Assembly: GCF_010729665.1 (NCBI RefSeq)
Contig: NZ_AP022610.1
Span: 2,666,001-2,730,000, forward strand
Direction: 5' to 3'
DNA: 64,000 nucleotides
Origin: Mycolicibacterium madagascariense
GTDB taxonomy: Bacteria; Actinomycetota; Actinomycetes; Mycobacteriales; Mycobacteriaceae
The notes under the pieces are model-generated. The model did no database searches. It saw nothing but the letters and a program-made list of their open reading frames with translations, and was not told where the DNA came from. The position numbers were made by a program, and so were the translations under genes. Each line of letters opens with the position of its first letter. Position 1 is the first letter of the stretch. Positions 45,268 through 56,724 of this stretch are shown here, in pieces.

Positions 45268-46172
45268 ACGAGGCCGTGCACGACGGTCCCAGCACCGAGG
45301 AGCCGACGGCGGGCATCGACGTCGTCCTCGTCACGGGGCTCTCGGGCGCGGGCCGCGGCACGGCGGCCAAGGTGCTCGAGGACCTCGGCTGGTACGTCGC
45401 CGACAACCTGCCGCCCGAGCTCATCGCACGGATGGTCGAGCTGGGGTTGGCGGCGGGCTCGCGCATCACCCAGCTCGCCGTCGTCATGGACGTGCGCTCC
45501 CGCGGGTTCACCGGCGATCTGGAGTGGGTCCGCAACGACCTCGCGACGCGTGACATCACACCGCGCGTGCTGTTCCTCGAGGCGTCCGACGACATCCTGG
45601 TGCGCCGGTACGAACAGAACCGGCGCAGCCACCCCCTGCAGGGCAATCAGACTCTGGCGGAGGGCATTACCGCCGAGCGCACGATGCTGGCGCCGATCCG
45701 CGCGGCGGCCGACCTGGTGATCGACACGTCGTCGCTGCCGGTGCCCGCGCTGCGCGAGACGATCGAGCGGGCCTTCGCCGCGGAGACCGTGGCCCACACC
45801 AACGTCACCGTGGAGTCCTTCGGCTACAAGTACGGGCTGCCGATGGACGCCGACACCGTGATGGACGTGCGGTTCCTGCCCAACCCGCACTGGGTCGACG
45901 AACTGCGCCCGCACACCGGTCAGCATCCCGCGGTGCGGGACTACGTCCTCGGTCAATCAGGGGCGGCGGACTTCATCGACACCTACCATCGTCTGCTGGA
46001 CGTCGTCATCGACGGATACCGCAGGGAGGGCAAGCGCTACATGACCGTCGCCATCGGTTGCACGGGCGGCAAGCACCGCAGCGTGGCCATCGCCGAGGCG
46101 CTCGCCGGGCGCCTCGGCGCCGAGGGCGAATTGACGGTGCGGGTGCTGCACCGGGATCTGGGCCGCGAATGA
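45264..46172 (+). CDS. rapZ: RapZ/YvcJ family nucleotide-binding protein
   Basis: A 302-residue protein with a P-loop NTPase N-domain and a C-domain that in E. coli RapZ binds RNA. The P-loop is degenerate, [10 protein letters not shown], with Arg where Lys is usual; I recall the same in M. tuberculosis Rv1421. The C-domain shows [26 protein letters not shown] and [16 protein letters not shown]. The E. coli partner sRNAs are absent from mycobacteria, so the target is unknown; linkage to yvcK and whiA is conserved across Gram-positives. GTG at 45264 overlaps uvrC. Confidence 0.9.
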   Translation: MNEAVHDGPSTEEPTAGIDVVLVTGLSGAGRGTAAKVLEDLGWYVADNLPPELIARMVELGLAAGSRITQLAVVMDVRSRGFTGDLEWVRNDLATRDITPRVLFLEASDDILVRRYEQNRRSHPLQGNQTLAEGITAERTMLAPIRAAADLVIDTSSLPVPALRETIERAFAAETVAHTNVTVESFGYKYGLPMDADTVMDVRFLPNPHWVDELRPHTGQHPAVRDYVLGQSGAADFIDTYHRLLDVVIDGYRREGKRYMTVAIGCTGGKHRSVAIAEALAGRLGAEGELTVRVLHRDLGRE

Positions 46173-47170
46173 GCGCCCGCATCGTCGCGCTCGGCGGGGG
46201 CCACGGCCTGTATGCGACGCTGTCGGCGCTGCGTCGGCTGACCCCGCACGTGACGGCGGTGGTCACGGTCGCCGACGACGGCGGTTCGTCGGGTCGGCTG
46301 CGCAGCGAGCTGGACATCGTGCCCCCGGGCGATCTACGAATGGCGTTGGCGGCGTTGGCTTCCGACACTCCGCACGGTCACCTGTGGGCCACGATCATGC
46401 AGCACCGGTTCGGCGGCAGCGGCGCGCTGGCCGGTCACCCGATCGGCAACCTGCTGCTCGCCGGCTTGAACGAGGTGCTCGCCGATCCGGTCGCCGCGCT
46501 CGACGAGCTCGGCCGCATCCTCGACCTCAAGGGCCGGGTGCTGCCGATGTGCCCGATCGCCCTGCAGATCGAGGCCGACGTGGCCGGTCTGGAGTCCGAT
46601 CCGCGGATGAGCCGCGTGATCAGGGGGCAGGTCGCGGTGGCCACCACGGTCGGCAAGGTCCGCCGGGTGCGGCTGCTGCCCGGCAACCCGCCCGCGACGC
46701 GGCAGGCGGTCGACGCGATCATGGCGGCCGACCTGGTGGTGCTCGGCCCCGGCTCGTGGTTCACCAGCGTCATCCCGCACGTGCTGGTGCCCCAGCTGGT
46801 GGCGGCACTGCAGGCGACCGAGGCGCGCCGCGCGCTGGTGCTCAACCTGGTGGCCGAGCCGGGTGAGACCGCGGGATTCTCCGCCGAGCGGCACATTCAC
46901 GTATTGGCCCAGCACGCACCGGGTTTCACCGTGCACGAGATCGTGGTCGACGCAGCCCGCGTGCCCGGAGAGCGCGAACGTGATCAACTGCGGCGCACGG
47001 CGGCCAGCCTCGACGCTCAGGTCGAGTTTGCTGACGTATCCAGACCTGGTACACCATTACATGACCCGGCGAGGTTGGCTGCTGCGCTGGAGCGGGTGCG
47101 ACTGCGCGGCAGGGCACCCGTCACGCCGACGGTGCCAACTGCCGCCGCTCGGTCGGTCGACGAGAGGTGA
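46169..47170 (+). CDS. yvcK: YvcK/CuvA family (gluconeogenesis factor)
   Basis: A 333-residue Rossmann-type protein; the M. smegmatis homologue CuvA is needed for normal shape and growth on some carbon sources and localises at cell-wall growth sites. Motifs are [31 protein letters not shown] and [20 protein letters not shown]-sugar binding is known in Bacillus YvcK, which may connect it to peptidoglycan precursor supply and so to the Mur genes upstream. ATG at 46169 overlaps rapZ by ATGA. The last 30 residues are poorly conserved. Confidence 0.92.
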   Translation: MSARIVALGGGHGLYATLSALRRLTPHVTAVVTVADDGGSSGRLRSELDIVPPGDLRMALAALASDTPHGHLWATIMQHRFGGSGALAGHPIGNLLLAGLNEVLADPVAALDELGRILDLKGRVLPMCPIALQIEADVAGLESDPRMSRVIRGQVAVATTVGKVRRVRLLPGNPPATRQAVDAIMAADLVVLGPGSWFTSVIPHVLVPQLVAALQATEARRALVLNLVAEPGETAGFSAERHIHVLAQHAPGFTVHEIVVDAARVPGERERDQLRRTAASLDAQVEFADVSRPGTPLHDPARLAAALERVRLRGRAPVTPTVPTAAARSVDER

Positions 47171-47177
47171 CGGATTC

Positions 47178-48161
47178 GTGGCGATGACAGCCGAGGTCAA
47201 GGACGAGCTCAGCCGACTCGTGATCAACTCGGTCAGCGCGCGTCGGGCCGAGGTCGCCTCCCTGCTGCGCTTCGCCGGGGGCCTGCACATCGTGTCGGGC
47301 CGGGTGGTCGTCGAGGCCGAGGTGGACCTCGGGGTGATCGCGCGCCGGCTCCGCAAGGACATCCACGATCTCTACGGCTACAACGCCGTCGTCCACGTGC
47401 TGACGGCCAGCGGCATCCGCAAGGGCACCCGCTACGTCGTCAGGGTCGCCCAGGACGGCGAGGCGCTCGCCAGGCAGACCGGGCTGCTCGACCTGCGCGG
47501 CCGGCCGGTGCGCGGGCTGCCGGCGCAGGTCGTCGGCGGTAGCGTCGGTGATGCCGAAGCCGCTTGGCGCGGAGCGTTTTTGGCGCACGGCTCGCTGACG
47601 GAACCCGGGCGTTCGTCGTCACTGGAGATCAGTTGCCCCGGCCCCGAGGCGGCCCTCGCCCTGGTGGGTGCGGCCCGGCGCCTCGGCGTGAGCGCGAAGG
47701 CACGCGAGGTGCGGGGCAGCGACCGCGTCGTCGTGCGCGACGGCGAGGCCATCGGCGCGCTGCTGACCCGGATGGGCGCCCAGGACACCCGGCTGACGTG
47801 GGAGGAGCGCCGGCTGCGCCGTGAGGTGCGGGCCACGGCCAACCGCCTGGCCAACTTCGACGATGCGAACCTGCGCCGCTCCGCGCGCGCCGCAGTGGCA
47901 GCCGCGGCCCGGGTCGAGCGGGCACTCAACATCCTCGGCGACTCGGTGCCCGACCATCTCTCGGCGGCGGGCAAGCTGCGCGTCGAGCACCGGCAGGCGT
48001 CGCTCGAGGAGCTCGGCAGGCTGGCCGATCCGCCGATGACGAAGGACGCGGTCGCCGGCCGCATCCGACGACTGCTGTCGATGGCCGATCGCAAGGCCAA
48101 GCAGGACGGCATCCCCGACACCGAGTCCGCGGTGACCCCGGACCTGCTCGACGACGCGTGA
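47178..48161 (+). CDS. whiA: WhiA sporulation/cell-division regulator
   Basis: A 327-residue DNA-binding regulator with a degenerate LAGLIDADG N-domain and a C-terminal helix-turn-helix. The protein starts [31 protein letters not shown] and ends with the HTH stretch [31 protein letters not shown]. In Streptomyces WhiA with WhiB controls division genes; the mycobacterial role is less defined. GTG at 47178 is 7 bp after yvcK, with GAGAGG upstream; ATG at 47184 is a lesser alternative. Confidence 0.95.
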   Translation: MAMTAEVKDELSRLVINSVSARRAEVASLLRFAGGLHIVSGRVVVEAEVDLGVIARRLRKDIHDLYGYNAVVHVLTASGIRKGTRYVVRVAQDGEALARQTGLLDLRGRPVRGLPAQVVGGSVGDAEAAWRGAFLAHGSLTEPGRSSSLEISCPGPEAALALVGAARRLGVSAKAREVRGSDRVVVRDGEAIGALLTRMGAQDTRLTWEERRLRREVRATANRLANFDDANLRRSARAAVAAAARVERALNILGDSVPDHLSAAGKLRVEHRQASLEELGRLADPPMTKDAVAGRIRRLLSMADRKAKQDGIPDTESAVTPDLLDDA

Positions 48162-48215
48162 CCCGGGCCCGGCACACCGAGCCGCGGCGGCGGTCCGGCC
48201 GCCCACTGACCAGCC

Positions 48216-48245
48216 TTCGCGCCGTGATCGGCGCACCACTAGGCT
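48216..48245 (+). promoter_or_regulatory. Candidate promoter of the gap-pgk-tpiA operon
   Basis: TAGGCT (48240-48245) is a TANNNT -10 and TTCGCG (48216-48221) a weak -35 at 18 bp. Transcription near 48252 would give a leader of about 55 nt ending in AAGGAG before the gap GTG. Confidence 0.4.
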
Positions 48246-48294
48246 GACGACCGAGAAATTCGACTTCAGACATCCGCCAGGGATCGAGACCTAA

Positions 48295-49329
<1,035 letters not shown>

Positions 49330-49338
49330 CCGTCGACG

Positions 49339-50565
49339 ATGGCGATCAGATCACTCGAGGACCTGCTGGCTGACGGCGTCGAGGGCCGCGGCGTCCTGGT
49401 GCGCTCGGACCTGAACGTGCCACTCGACGACGAGGGCAACATCACCGATCCGGGCCGGATCCTGGCGTCGGTGCCCACGCTCAAGGCGCTTTCGGACGCC
49501 GGTGCCAAGGTCGTCGTCGCGGCGCACCTCGGCAGGCCCAAGGGCGGACCCGACCCGAAGTTCTCCCTCGCCCCGGTCGCTGCGGCACTGGGCGCCCAAC
49601 TGGGCAGGCACGTCCAGCTCGCCGGTGACGTGGTCGGCTCCGACGCGCTCGCGCGTGCGGAGGGACTGACCGACGGTGACGTCCTGATGCTGGAGAACGT
49701 CCGCTTCGACCCGCGGGAGACCAGCAAGGACGACGCCGAACGGCTCGCGTTGGCGAAGGCGCTGGCCGAACTGGTCGGGGGCGCCGACGGCTCCGGTGGC
49801 GCGTTCGTCTCCGACGGGTTCGGCGTGGTGCACCGCAAGCAGGCCTCGGTGTACGACGTGGCCACCCTGCTGCCGCACTACGCGGGCACGCTGGTGGCCA
49901 CCGAGGTCAAGGTGCTCGAGCAACTGACGTCGTCGTCCGATCGGCCCTATGCGGTGGTCCTCGGCGGCTCGAAGGTGTCCGACAAGTTGGCGGTCATCGA
50001 GAACCTCGCGACGAAGGCCGACAGCATCGTCATCGGCGGCGGCATGTGCTTCACCTTCCTTGCGGCGCAAGGTGTTTTGGTGGGTACGTCGCTGTTGCAG
50101 CCGGAGATGATCGACACCTGCAAGAAACTGCTCGAGGACTACGGCGACGTCATCCACCTGCCGGTGGACGTCGTGGTGGCCGAGCAGTTCTCCGCCGACG
50201 CGTCGCCGGAGACCGTCGCGGCGGACGCGATCCCCGACGATCGGATGGGCCTGGACATCGGCCCGGAATCCGTCAAGCGCTTCACGGCCCTGCTGTCCAA
50301 CGCCAGGACCGTGTTCTGGAACGGTCCGATGGGCGTCTTCGAGTTCCCGGCGTTCGCGGCGGGGACCAGGGGTGTCGCGGAGGCCGTGGTCGCCGCGACG
50401 GCCAAGGGCGCGTTCAGCGTGGTGGGTGGCGGTGACTCGGCAGCGGCGGTGCGCCAGCTCGGCCTGCCCGACGACGGCTTCTCCCACATCTCGACCGGTG
50501 GCGGTGCGTCGCTGGAATACCTCGAGGGCAAGGAACTGCCCGGCATTCAGATACTGGAGTCCTGA
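49339..50565 (+). CDS. pgk: Phosphoglycerate kinase
   Basis: Transfers phosphate from 1,3-bisphosphoglycerate to ADP. In the 408 residues, RSDLNVPLD and [15 protein letters not shown] form the substrate site, the hinge lies around [12 protein letters not shown], and [18 protein letters not shown] plus [15 protein letters not shown] bind nucleotide. The ATG lacks a strong Shine-Dalgarno but is only 9 bp from the gap stop. It is 4 bp from the tpiA start. Confidence 0.98.
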   Translation: MAIRSLEDLLADGVEGRGVLVRSDLNVPLDDEGNITDPGRILASVPTLKALSDAGAKVVVAAHLGRPKGGPDPKFSLAPVAAALGAQLGRHVQLAGDVVGSDALARAEGLTDGDVLMLENVRFDPRETSKDDAERLALAKALAELVGGADGSGGAFVSDGFGVVHRKQASVYDVATLLPHYAGTLVATEVKVLEQLTSSSDRPYAVVLGGSKVSDKLAVIENLATKADSIVIGGGMCFTFLAAQGVLVGTSLLQPEMIDTCKKLLEDYGDVIHLPVDVVVAEQFSADASPETVAADAIPDDRMGLDIGPESVKRFTALLSNARTVFWNGPMGVFEFPAFAAGTRGVAEAVVAATAKGAFSVVGGGDSAAAVRQLGLPDDGFSHISTGGGASLEYLEGKELPGIQILES

Positions 50566-50569
50566 CGAC

Positions 50570-51355
50570 ATGGCCCGCAAGCCGCTCATCGCCGGCAACT
50601 GGAAGATGAACCTCAACCACTTCGAGGCCATCGCGCTGGTGCAGAAGATCGCATTCTCGTTGCCGGACAAGTACTTCGACAAGGTCGACGTGACCGTCAT
50701 CCCGCCGTTCACGGACCTGCGCAGCGTGCAGACCCTCGTCGACGGCGACAAGCTCCGGCTCACCTACGGCGCCCAGGACGTGTCGAAGCACGACTCCGGT
50801 GCCTACACCGGCGAGGTCAGCGGGTCGTTCCTCGCCAAGCTGGGGTGCTCGTTCGCCGTCGTCGGGCACTCCGAGCGGCGCACCTATCACCACGAGGACG
50901 ACGCGCTGGTCGCCGCCAAGGCCGCGGCGGCGTTGAAGCACGGGTTGACCCCGATCGTCTGCATCGGCGAGGGCCTCGAGATCCGCGAGGCCGGCGACCA
51001 CGTCGCCTACAACGTCACGCAGCTGAGGGGTTCGCTGGCGGGTCTGTCAGCCGAGCAGATCGGCGCGAGCGTGATCGCCTACGAGCCCGTCTGGGCGATC
51101 GGCACCGGCCGGGTGGCCAGCGCGGCCGACGCCCAGGAGGTGTGCGCGGCGATCCGCGCCGAACTCGGCGAGTTGGCGTCCCCCGCGATCGCCGACACCG
51201 TGCGCGTGCTCTACGGCGGGTCGGTGAACGCCAAGAACGTCGGCGAGATCGTCGGCCAGGCCGACGTCGACGGTGCACTGGTCGGTGGCGCGTCGCTGGA
51301 CGGCGAGCAGTTCGCCATCCTGTCCGCGATCGCCGCGGGCGGACCGCTTCCCTGA
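50570..51355 (+). CDS. tpiA: Triosephosphate isomerase
   Basis: Interconverts DHAP and GAP. The 261 residues contain the catalytic Lys in AGNWKMN, the His in VVGHSERR, the Glu in [11 protein letters not shown] and the phosphate loop in [13 protein letters not shown] at 50570 follows the pgk stop directly. It is the last of the glycolytic trio; secG follows 44 bp later with its own promoter. Confidence 0.98.
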   Translation: MARKPLIAGNWKMNLNHFEAIALVQKIAFSLPDKYFDKVDVTVIPPFTDLRSVQTLVDGDKLRLTYGAQDVSKHDSGAYTGEVSGSFLAKLGCSFAVVGHSERRTYHHEDDALVAAKAAAALKHGLTPIVCIGEGLEIREAGDHVAYNVTQLRGSLAGLSAEQIGASVIAYEPVWAIGTGRVASAADAQEVCAAIRAELGELASPAIADTVRVLYGGSVNAKNVGEIVGQADVDGALVGGASLDGEQFAILSAIAAGGPLP

Positions 51356-51386
51356 CCCCGCAGCCCTGATCACCGGCGGCGCCCGG

Positions 51387-51392
51387 TATTCT
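51387..51392 (+). promoter_or_regulatory. -10 box for a leaderless secG transcript
   Basis: TATTCT, a good TANNNT box, ends 7 nt before the secG ATG at 51400, so transcription should begin on the start codon. There is no Shine-Dalgarno. The upstream -35 region shows no clear hexamer. Confidence 0.55.
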
Positions 51393-51399
51393 GGCGGCC

Positions 51400-51639
51400 A
51401 TGATTTTGGCTCTGCAGATCACCCTTGCCGTCACCAGTGTCCTGGTGATCCTGTTGGTGCTGCTGCATCGGGCCAAGGGCGGCGGCCTGTCGACGCTGTT
51501 CGGCGGCGGCGTTCAGTCGAGCCTGTCGGGCTCCACGGTCGTCGAGAAGAACCTGGACCGACTGACGCTGTTCGTCACCGGGATCTGGCTCGTCTCGATC
51601 GTGGCCGTCGCGCTGCAGATCAAGTACGGCTCGAAGTAG
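51400..51639 (+). CDS. secG: Preprotein translocase subunit SecG
   Basis: Small membrane partner of SecYE that aids protein translocation. The 79 residues form two helices (about 2-22 and 53-72) joined by the conserved cytosolic loop HRAKGGGLSTLFGGGVQSSLSGSTVVEKNLDR. Its last 20 bases overlap the convergent ankyrin gene. The gene follows tpiA, the same order as in M. tuberculosis. Confidence 0.95.
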   Translation: MILALQITLAVTSVLVILLVLLHRAKGGGLSTLFGGGVQSSLSGSTVVEKNLDRLTLFVTGIWLVSIVAVALQIKYGSK

Positions 51640-52636
51640 CCCGCAGCAGCGCGGCCGTGGCGTCGGCGTGACCGTGCTCCGCCCAGCCCAGGGGAGTGGC
51701 ACCGTACGTGGTGTCGACGACCCCGGTGTCCGCGCCACAGTCGAGTAGCGCCCGAACCAGTTCGACGTCACCGATCCAGGCGGCGTGGTGCAGCAGGGTG
51801 TGACCGTCGAACGCAGCGTCGAGGTCACCGCCGGCGGCAGCCAGTTCCCGCACGCCAGCGGGAGTGCCCGCACCGGCGATGGGTGGCAGGGGTCCGCGTG
51901 GCCGCCAGGGCGAGGGTGCGTTCGCCGGGCATCCCTCGGTGAAGCCGTGCGCGGCCAGCAGGGCCAGCCGGTCGGTGAATCCGTGGTCGCGTGCCCAGTC
52001 GACCTGACGCCGCACCATCTCGTCCGGCGTCTCCAGCGCGGCGCCGAGGCGTCGCTGCCATGGGCCGCCGTCACCGCGACCGAGCCCGGCGCGCAACAGG
52101 ATTCGCAGATGGCCGTCGTCACGGCCGAACATCCGGTCGTACAGCGTCTGGGCGTCGTTCGGATCGGCGCCCCGGTCGAGCAGCAGGCCGGCCAGTGCGT
52201 CGCCTGCCGGATGTCGCGGCTGTCGGCCGGGACCGTGCTCGCCCTCGCCGAAGCACAGGGTCAGCACGGTGAACGGGGTCGGTTGGTCCGGTGACGCGTA
52301 GCCCGCATTGGGGTCGGCCCCCGCGTCGAGCAGGAGCTGGGCCGTTGCCAGCGGGTCCCGCTGCGGCACCCGCGACGCGGCCACGTGGAACAACGCCGTC
52401 CATCCGCGCGCACCGCCGGGTGCGTCGACGTCCTGCGGCCGCTGCTCGAGATGCCTACGCACCGCGGCGGGATCGCCGACGACGGCCGCCGCGTGGATGC
52501 TGCGCTCGGGCAGATCGGGGTGAGCGTCCAGGACGGCCGTGGCGGCCGCCCAGCGGTCGGGACCATCGTCGTGGGCGTAGCCCAGGCAGGCCAGCGACAA
52601 GAACTCGGTCAGCGGATCGGTCGTGTTTGCCGCCAC
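51620..52636 (-). CDS. Ankyrin-repeat protein
   Basis: A 338-residue soluble protein of ankyrin type. Repeat units are visible in RSIHAAAVVGDPAAVRRHLEQ, WTALFHVAASR..., LLDAGADPNAG, GLLLDRGADPNDA, and near the C-terminus HTLLHHAAWIGDVELVRALLDCGADTG followed by TPLGWAEHGHADATAALL. It carries no other domain or signal peptide, so it is probably an intracellular protein-binding scaffold with unknown partner. The start is GTG. It overlaps the 3' end of secG by 20 bp on the opposite strand. Confidence 0.82.
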   Translation of the reverse strand: MAANTTDPLTEFLSLACLGYAHDDGPDRWAAATAVLDAHPDLPERSIHAAAVVGDPAAVRRHLEQRPQDVDAPGGARGWTALFHVAASRVPQRDPLATAQLLLDAGADPNAGYASPDQPTPFTVLTLCFGEGEHGPGRQPRHPAGDALAGLLLDRGADPNDAQTLYDRMFGRDDGHLRILLRAGLGRGDGGPWQRRLGAALETPDEMVRRQVDWARDHGFTDRLALLAAHGFTEGCPANAPSPWRPRGPLPPIAGAGTPAGVRELAAAGGDLDAAFDGHTLLHHAAWIGDVELVRALLDCGADTGVVDTTYGATPLGWAEHGHADATAALLRATSSRT

Positions 52637-52695
52637 GTCACCATTCTGTCAAGACGCGGCTGCGGACATGCCAGGAATCACTCAGCAGTAGACCT

Positions 52696-52701
52696 TACGA
52701 T
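52696..52701 (+). promoter_or_regulatory. -10 box for a leaderless porin-like transcript
   Basis: TACGAT fits TANNNT and ends 6 nt before the GTG at 52708. With no Shine-Dalgarno nearby, leaderless translation from GTG is likely. Confidence 0.45.
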
Positions 52702-52707
52702 CAGCGC

Positions 52708-53340
52708 GTGCTCAGACTTCTCCGCGCAGGCGCCTTCGCGGCGGTTCTTCTCTGCGTGGGTGGGGGGATGGCCCGGGCCGATCCGCTCCCGGTCGAAGAC
52801 GTGACGCAGTCGGCGGATACCGACGACGGGTGGCACCTCAGCGCGTCGCTGACGCGCATGACGATCAACTCGGTGCCCAACATGGCCGCGACGGCCTTCA
52901 CCAGGGAGGGCTTCGTCACGGGCAAGGCCGCCGCTGCGATCGACGGCAGCGGCACGTCGGCGGTCAATTCGGGCACGCTGGTGGTCGGGCTGCAGCTGGG
53001 CTGCCAGATCGACCTCAGCGAGGGCGGCAGCATCGGCGGGGACGCCGACCTCGGGGTCAGTCCCGGGTTCAACGGCACCAACCTCTTCAACGACGTCGGC
53101 CCCTACGCCGATCTCGGCGGCAACGTGTCCATCAACCTCCTGCCGGGCACCATCACCAACGTCGGGCTCGGCAAGAAGGCGCTCAAGGGCCGCACCGGCG
53201 AGATCGTCGTGCACGACGCGCACGTCAAGGTCGACGCCTGCGGCGGGGCGGTCTCCATCCGCTTCTTCACGTCGGTGATGATCGACACCGACAAGTCCGA
53301 CGACAGCGTCAACGCCTACGGGGACATCCTCTCGCTGTGA
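52708..53340 (+). CDS. MspA-family porin-like secreted protein
   Basis: A 210-residue exported protein. The signal peptide runs to GGGMARA-DP (about residue 25). The mature part follows the MspA fold: ADTDDGWHLSASLTRMTINSVPN, GTLVVGLQLGCQIDL, and the C-terminal EIVVHDAHVKVDACGGAVSIRFFTSVMIDT with [12 protein letters not shown], which lines up with the end of MspA. MspA forms the octameric outer-membrane pore for small hydrophilic solutes; this is a distant relative and pore formation is unproven. Two Cys in the mature chain are unlike MspA itself. It overlaps the next secreted-protein gene by 4 bp. Confidence 0.82.
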   Translation: MLRLLRAGAFAAVLLCVGGGMARADPLPVEDVTQSADTDDGWHLSASLTRMTINSVPNMAATAFTREGFVTGKAAAAIDGSGTSAVNSGTLVVGLQLGCQIDLSEGGSIGGDADLGVSPGFNGTNLFNDVGPYADLGGNVSINLLPGTITNVGLGKKALKGRTGEIVVHDAHVKVDACGGAVSIRFFTSVMIDTDKSDDSVNAYGDILSL

Positions 53341-53777
53341 GACATCTCAGATTTGCCGCCGCCGCGCTGAGCGCGGGCGTGCTGGTCCTCGCTCCGGTCG
53401 CCGTCGTCGTCGCGGGGCCCGCCCGCGCCGACTGCACCAGCGCCGGTGACTTCGGTGCCGGCTCGGGGTGCCCGCCCCCGGGTGACACGTCGGGGGGCGG
53501 CTCGGGTGAATCGTGGCCGCCCACGTCGGTGGACTGGCCGCCGTCGCAGGATTCCAGCGACTCGTCGAGCAGCGGTGACAAGTCCACGCCGATCGTGCTG
53601 CCCGACGGCCAGACGGCACCGACTCGGCCCGCCCACCCGGCCGACACGAGCAGCGCGTCGGGCGGCACGTCCAGCAGCTCGTCCACCAGCACGTCGGCCT
53701 CGCCCACGCCGATCGTCCCGGTCGGGGCGGTGGCGACCGCGGCCCCCTCGACCGTGATCGTGGCTCCGGGGGGCTAG
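53337..53777 (+). CDS. Secreted Ser/Pro/Thr-rich low-complexity protein
   Basis: A 146-residue exported protein of unknown function. The signal peptide [20 protein letters not shown] continues to GPARA-DC (about residue 31). The mature chain starts with a Cys pair ([18 protein letters not shown]) and is then low-complexity in Ser, Pro, Thr, Gly and Asp, ending VIVAPGG. Such a chain is probably unfolded and could span the envelope or be glycosylated. GTG at 53337 overlaps the porin-like gene, so the two exported proteins are made together. Confidence 0.6.
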   Translation: MRHLRFAAAALSAGVLVLAPVAVVVAGPARADCTSAGDFGAGSGCPPPGDTSGGGSGESWPPTSVDWPPSQDSSDSSSSGDKSTPIVLPDGQTAPTRPAHPADTSSASGGTSSSSSTSTSASPTPIVPVGAVATAAPSTVIVAPGG

Positions 53778-53817
53778 GCACCGTCGGCCTCGCCCTGCGG
53801 CCCGATCCCGGTACGCC

Positions 53818-53823
53818 GATACT
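53818..53823 (+). promoter_or_regulatory. -10-like box before ppc
   Basis: GATACT, five of six matches to TATACT, lies 7 nt before the ppc ATG at 53831. No ribosome binding site precedes ppc, so a leaderless message is likely. Confidence 0.4.
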
Positions 53824-53830
53824 TGACGCC

Positions 53831-56638
53831 ATGGCAGACGCTCCCGACACCGCCCTCGCACCCATCGGCTCGGTGCGCCGCACCCAGGTAGGCCGCGAGG
53901 CCACCGAACCCATGCGCGAGGACATCCGACTGCTCGGCGCGATCCTCGGCGACACGGTCCGGGAACAGAACGGCGACGAGATCTTCGACCTGGTGGAGCG
54001 CGCCCGGGTGGGCTCGTTCCAGGTGCGGCGCTCCGAGATCGACCGGGCCGAGCTGGCCAGCCTGTTCGACGGCATCGACGCCAAGAAGGCGATCCCGGTC
54101 ATCCGCGCGTTCACCCACTTCGCGCTGCTGGCCAACGTCGCCGAGGACATCCACCGCGAACGCCGTCGCGCCATCCACGTCGCGGCGGGCGAACCGCCGC
54201 AGCGCAGCAGCCTGGCGGCGACCTATCTCAAGCTGGAGTCCGCCGACCTCGACTCCAAGACGGTCGCCGAGTCGTTGGCCGGGGCGCTGGTGTCACCGGT
54301 CATCACCGCGCACCCCACCGAGACGCGGCGCCGCACGGTGTTCGACACCCAGCACCGGATCACCGAGCTGATGCGGCTGCGGCTGCGCGGCCACGAGCAC
54401 ACCGACGACGGCCGCAGCATCGAGCTCGAGCTGCGCCGCCACATCCTGGTGCTCTGGCAGACGGCACTGATTCGGTTGTCGCGGTTGCGGATTCAAGACG
54501 AGATCGAGACGGGTCTGCGCTACTACCAGGCGGCGTTCTTCGACGTGATCCCCAAGGTCAACGCCGAGGTGCGCACGGCGCTGCAGGCCCGCTGGCCCGA
54601 GGCGCACGTGCTCGAACAGCCCATCCTGCGTCCGGGCTCCTGGATCGGTGGTGACCGCGACGGCAACCCGAACGTCAACGCCGAGGTGGTCAGGCTGGCC
54701 ACGGGCAGCGCCGCCTACACCGCGTTGGCCCATTACCTCGCCGAGCTCAGCGCGCTCGAGCAGGAGCTGTCGATGTCGGTGCGGCTGGTGCACGTCAGCG
54801 AGGAGCTGCAGGCCTTCACCGACGCGCACGGCGAGCCGGAGCGGGCCGACGAGCCCTACCGTCGCGCGCTGCGCGTCATCCACGCTCGCCTGACGGGGAC
54901 GGCCGGCGAGATCCTCGACCGCCAACCGGAACACCTGCTCGACCTGGGGCTGCCGAGCTACTCGACGCCCGCCGAGTTCCTCGCCGACCTGGACCTCATC
55001 GACGCGTCCCTGCGCGCCAACGGCAGCACGGTGCTGGCCGACGACCGGCTGGCCCGGTTGCGAGAAGCCGTGCACGTCTTCGGGTTTCACCTCTCCGGAC
55101 TGGATCTGCGGCAGAACTCCGACGTCCACGAGGAGGTGATGGCCGAGGTGCTCGCGTGGGCGGGCGTGCATCCCGACTACCGCTCGCTGGCCGAGTCCGA
55201 CCGCGTCGAGCTGTTGACCGCCGAGCTGGCCACGCGCCGACCGCTGATCGGCCCCGGTGCGGAGCTGTCCGAACTGGCCCGCAAGGAGCTCGACATCACC
55301 GCGGCCGCCGCCCGCGCAGTGCGGGTGTTCGGTCCGGAAGCCGTGCCCAACTACATCATCTCGATGTGCGAGTCGGTGTCGGACATGCTCGAGGCCGCGG
55401 TGTTCCTCAAGGAGGCAGGCCTGCTCGACGCGTCCAGCGAGCAGCCCTACAGCCCCGTCGGGGTCGTGCCGCTGTTCGAGACCATCGACGACCTGCAGCG
55501 CGGATCGACCATTCTCGAAGCGGTACTGGACATTCCGCTGTACCGCGACCTCGTGCACGCCCGCGGCGAACAGCAGGAGGTCATGCTGGGGTACTCCGAC
55601 TCCAACAAGGACGGCGGGTACCTGGCGGCCAACTGGGCGCTCTACCGTGCCGAGCTCGACCTCGTCGACACCGCCCGCAAGACGGGAATCCGGTTGCGGC
55701 TCTTCCATGGTCGCGGCGGGACCGTCGGCCGCGGCGGCGGGCCGAGCTACGACGCGATCCTGGCGCAGCCGCCGGGCGCCGTGAAGGGCTCGCTGCGCCT
55801 CACCGAGCAGGGCGAGGTCATCGCCGCCAAGTACGCCGAACCGACCATCGCGCACCGCAACCTGGAGACCCTGCTGGCCGCCACGCTGGAATCCACGCTG
55901 CTGGACGTCGAGGGTCTCGGCGACGCGGCCGAGCCCGCCTACCGGGTGCTCGACGATCTGGCCGCCCGCGCCCAGCGCGCGTACTCCGAATTGGTGCACG
56001 AGACACCGGGTTTCGTGGACTACTTCAAGCAGTCGACACCGGTCAGCGAGATCGGCGCCCTCAACATCGGCAGCCGGCCCGCCTCCCGCAAGCCCACCAC
56101 GGCGATCTCCGACCTGCGCGCCATACCGTGGGTGCTGGCGTGGAGCCAGTCCCGCGTGATGCTGCCGGGCTGGTACGGGACGGGGACCGCCTTCCAGGAC
56201 TGGATCGACGCCGGACCGGAATCCAGCCAGGACAGGCTCGCCGTGCTGCAGGACCTCTACGAGAAGTGGCCGTTCTTCCGCTCGGTGCTGTCGAACATGG
56301 CCCAGGTGCTCGCGAAGGCCGACATGGGACTGGCGGCCAGGTACTCCGAGCTCGTCGCCGACGAGGCGCTGCGGCACCGGGTATTCGACCGGATCGTGGC
56401 CGAGCACGACAGGACGCTGGCGATGCTGCGCCTCATCACCGGCCAGGACGATCTGCTGGCCGACAACCCCGCCCTCGCGCGCTCGGTGTTCAACCGCTTC
56501 CCCTACCTCGAGCCGCTGAACCACCTGCAGGTGGAGCTGTTGCGGCGCTACCGTTCCGGCGACGAGGACGAGTTGGTGCAGCGCGGCATCCTGCTGACGA
56601 TGAGCGGGCTCGCCACGGCGCTGCGCAACAGCGGGTAG
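53831..56638 (+). CDS. ppc: Phosphoenolpyruvate carboxylase
   Basis: Anaplerotic enzyme that carboxylates PEP to oxaloacetate. In the 935 residues, the catalytic His is in [25 protein letters not shown] is the second signature, [19 protein letters not shown] the third, and the glycine-rich [19 protein letters not shown] binds PEP. The C-terminal allosteric site ends in the usual NSG-type tail (LRNSG). The neighbourhood of glycolytic and pentose-phosphate genes fits its role. I recall M. tuberculosis as lacking ppc while M. smegmatis has it, which supports a rapid-grower origin. It converges with the P450 gene over a hairpin. Confidence 0.97.
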   Translation: MADAPDTALAPIGSVRRTQVGREATEPMREDIRLLGAILGDTVREQNGDEIFDLVERARVGSFQVRRSEIDRAELASLFDGIDAKKAIPVIRAFTHFALLANVAEDIHRERRRAIHVAAGEPPQRSSLAATYLKLESADLDSKTVAESLAGALVSPVITAHPTETRRRTVFDTQHRITELMRLRLRGHEHTDDGRSIELELRRHILVLWQTALIRLSRLRIQDEIETGLRYYQAAFFDVIPKVNAEVRTALQARWPEAHVLEQPILRPGSWIGGDRDGNPNVNAEVVRLATGSAAYTALAHYLAELSALEQELSMSVRLVHVSEELQAFTDAHGEPERADEPYRRALRVIHARLTGTAGEILDRQPEHLLDLGLPSYSTPAEFLADLDLIDASLRANGSTVLADDRLARLREAVHVFGFHLSGLDLRQNSDVHEEVMAEVLAWAGVHPDYRSLAESDRVELLTAELATRRPLIGPGAELSELARKELDITAAAARAVRVFGPEAVPNYIISMCESVSDMLEAAVFLKEAGLLDASSEQPYSPVGVVPLFETIDDLQRGSTILEAVLDIPLYRDLVHARGEQQEVMLGYSDSNKDGGYLAANWALYRAELDLVDTARKTGIRLRLFHGRGGTVGRGGGPSYDAILAQPPGAVKGSLRLTEQGEVIAAKYAEPTIAHRNLETLLAATLESTLLDVEGLGDAAEPAYRVLDDLAARAQRAYSELVHETPGFVDYFKQSTPVSEIGALNIGSRPASRKPTTAISDLRAIPWVLAWSQSRVMLPGWYGTGTAFQDWIDAGPESSQDRLAVLQDLYEKWPFFRSVLSNMAQVLAKADMGLAARYSELVADEALRHRVFDRIVAEHDRTLAMLRLITGQDDLLADNPALARSVFNRFPYLEPLNHLQVELLRRYRSGDEDELVQRGILLTMSGLATALRNSG

Positions 56639-56656
56639 CGCCTCACTGTCATCCCG

Positions 56657-56714
56657 CGAGCAGCCGCAAACATGCGCCTTTCCGCGGCGTGTCGCGCACT
56701 TTGGCGTCTGCTCG
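56657..56714. terminator. Imperfect long hairpin between ppc and the P450 gene
   Basis: The arms 56657-56677 and 56694-56714 pair at 17 of 21 positions around a 16-nt loop. Its outer ends (CGAGCAG...CTGCTCG) and the inner CGCAAA/TTGGCG resemble the metK terminator at 22146-22200. It sits between convergent genes, starting 19 bp after the ppc stop and ending 11 bp before the P450 stop, so it should terminate both. Confidence 0.65.
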
Positions 56715-56724
56715 CCGGGGGGTG

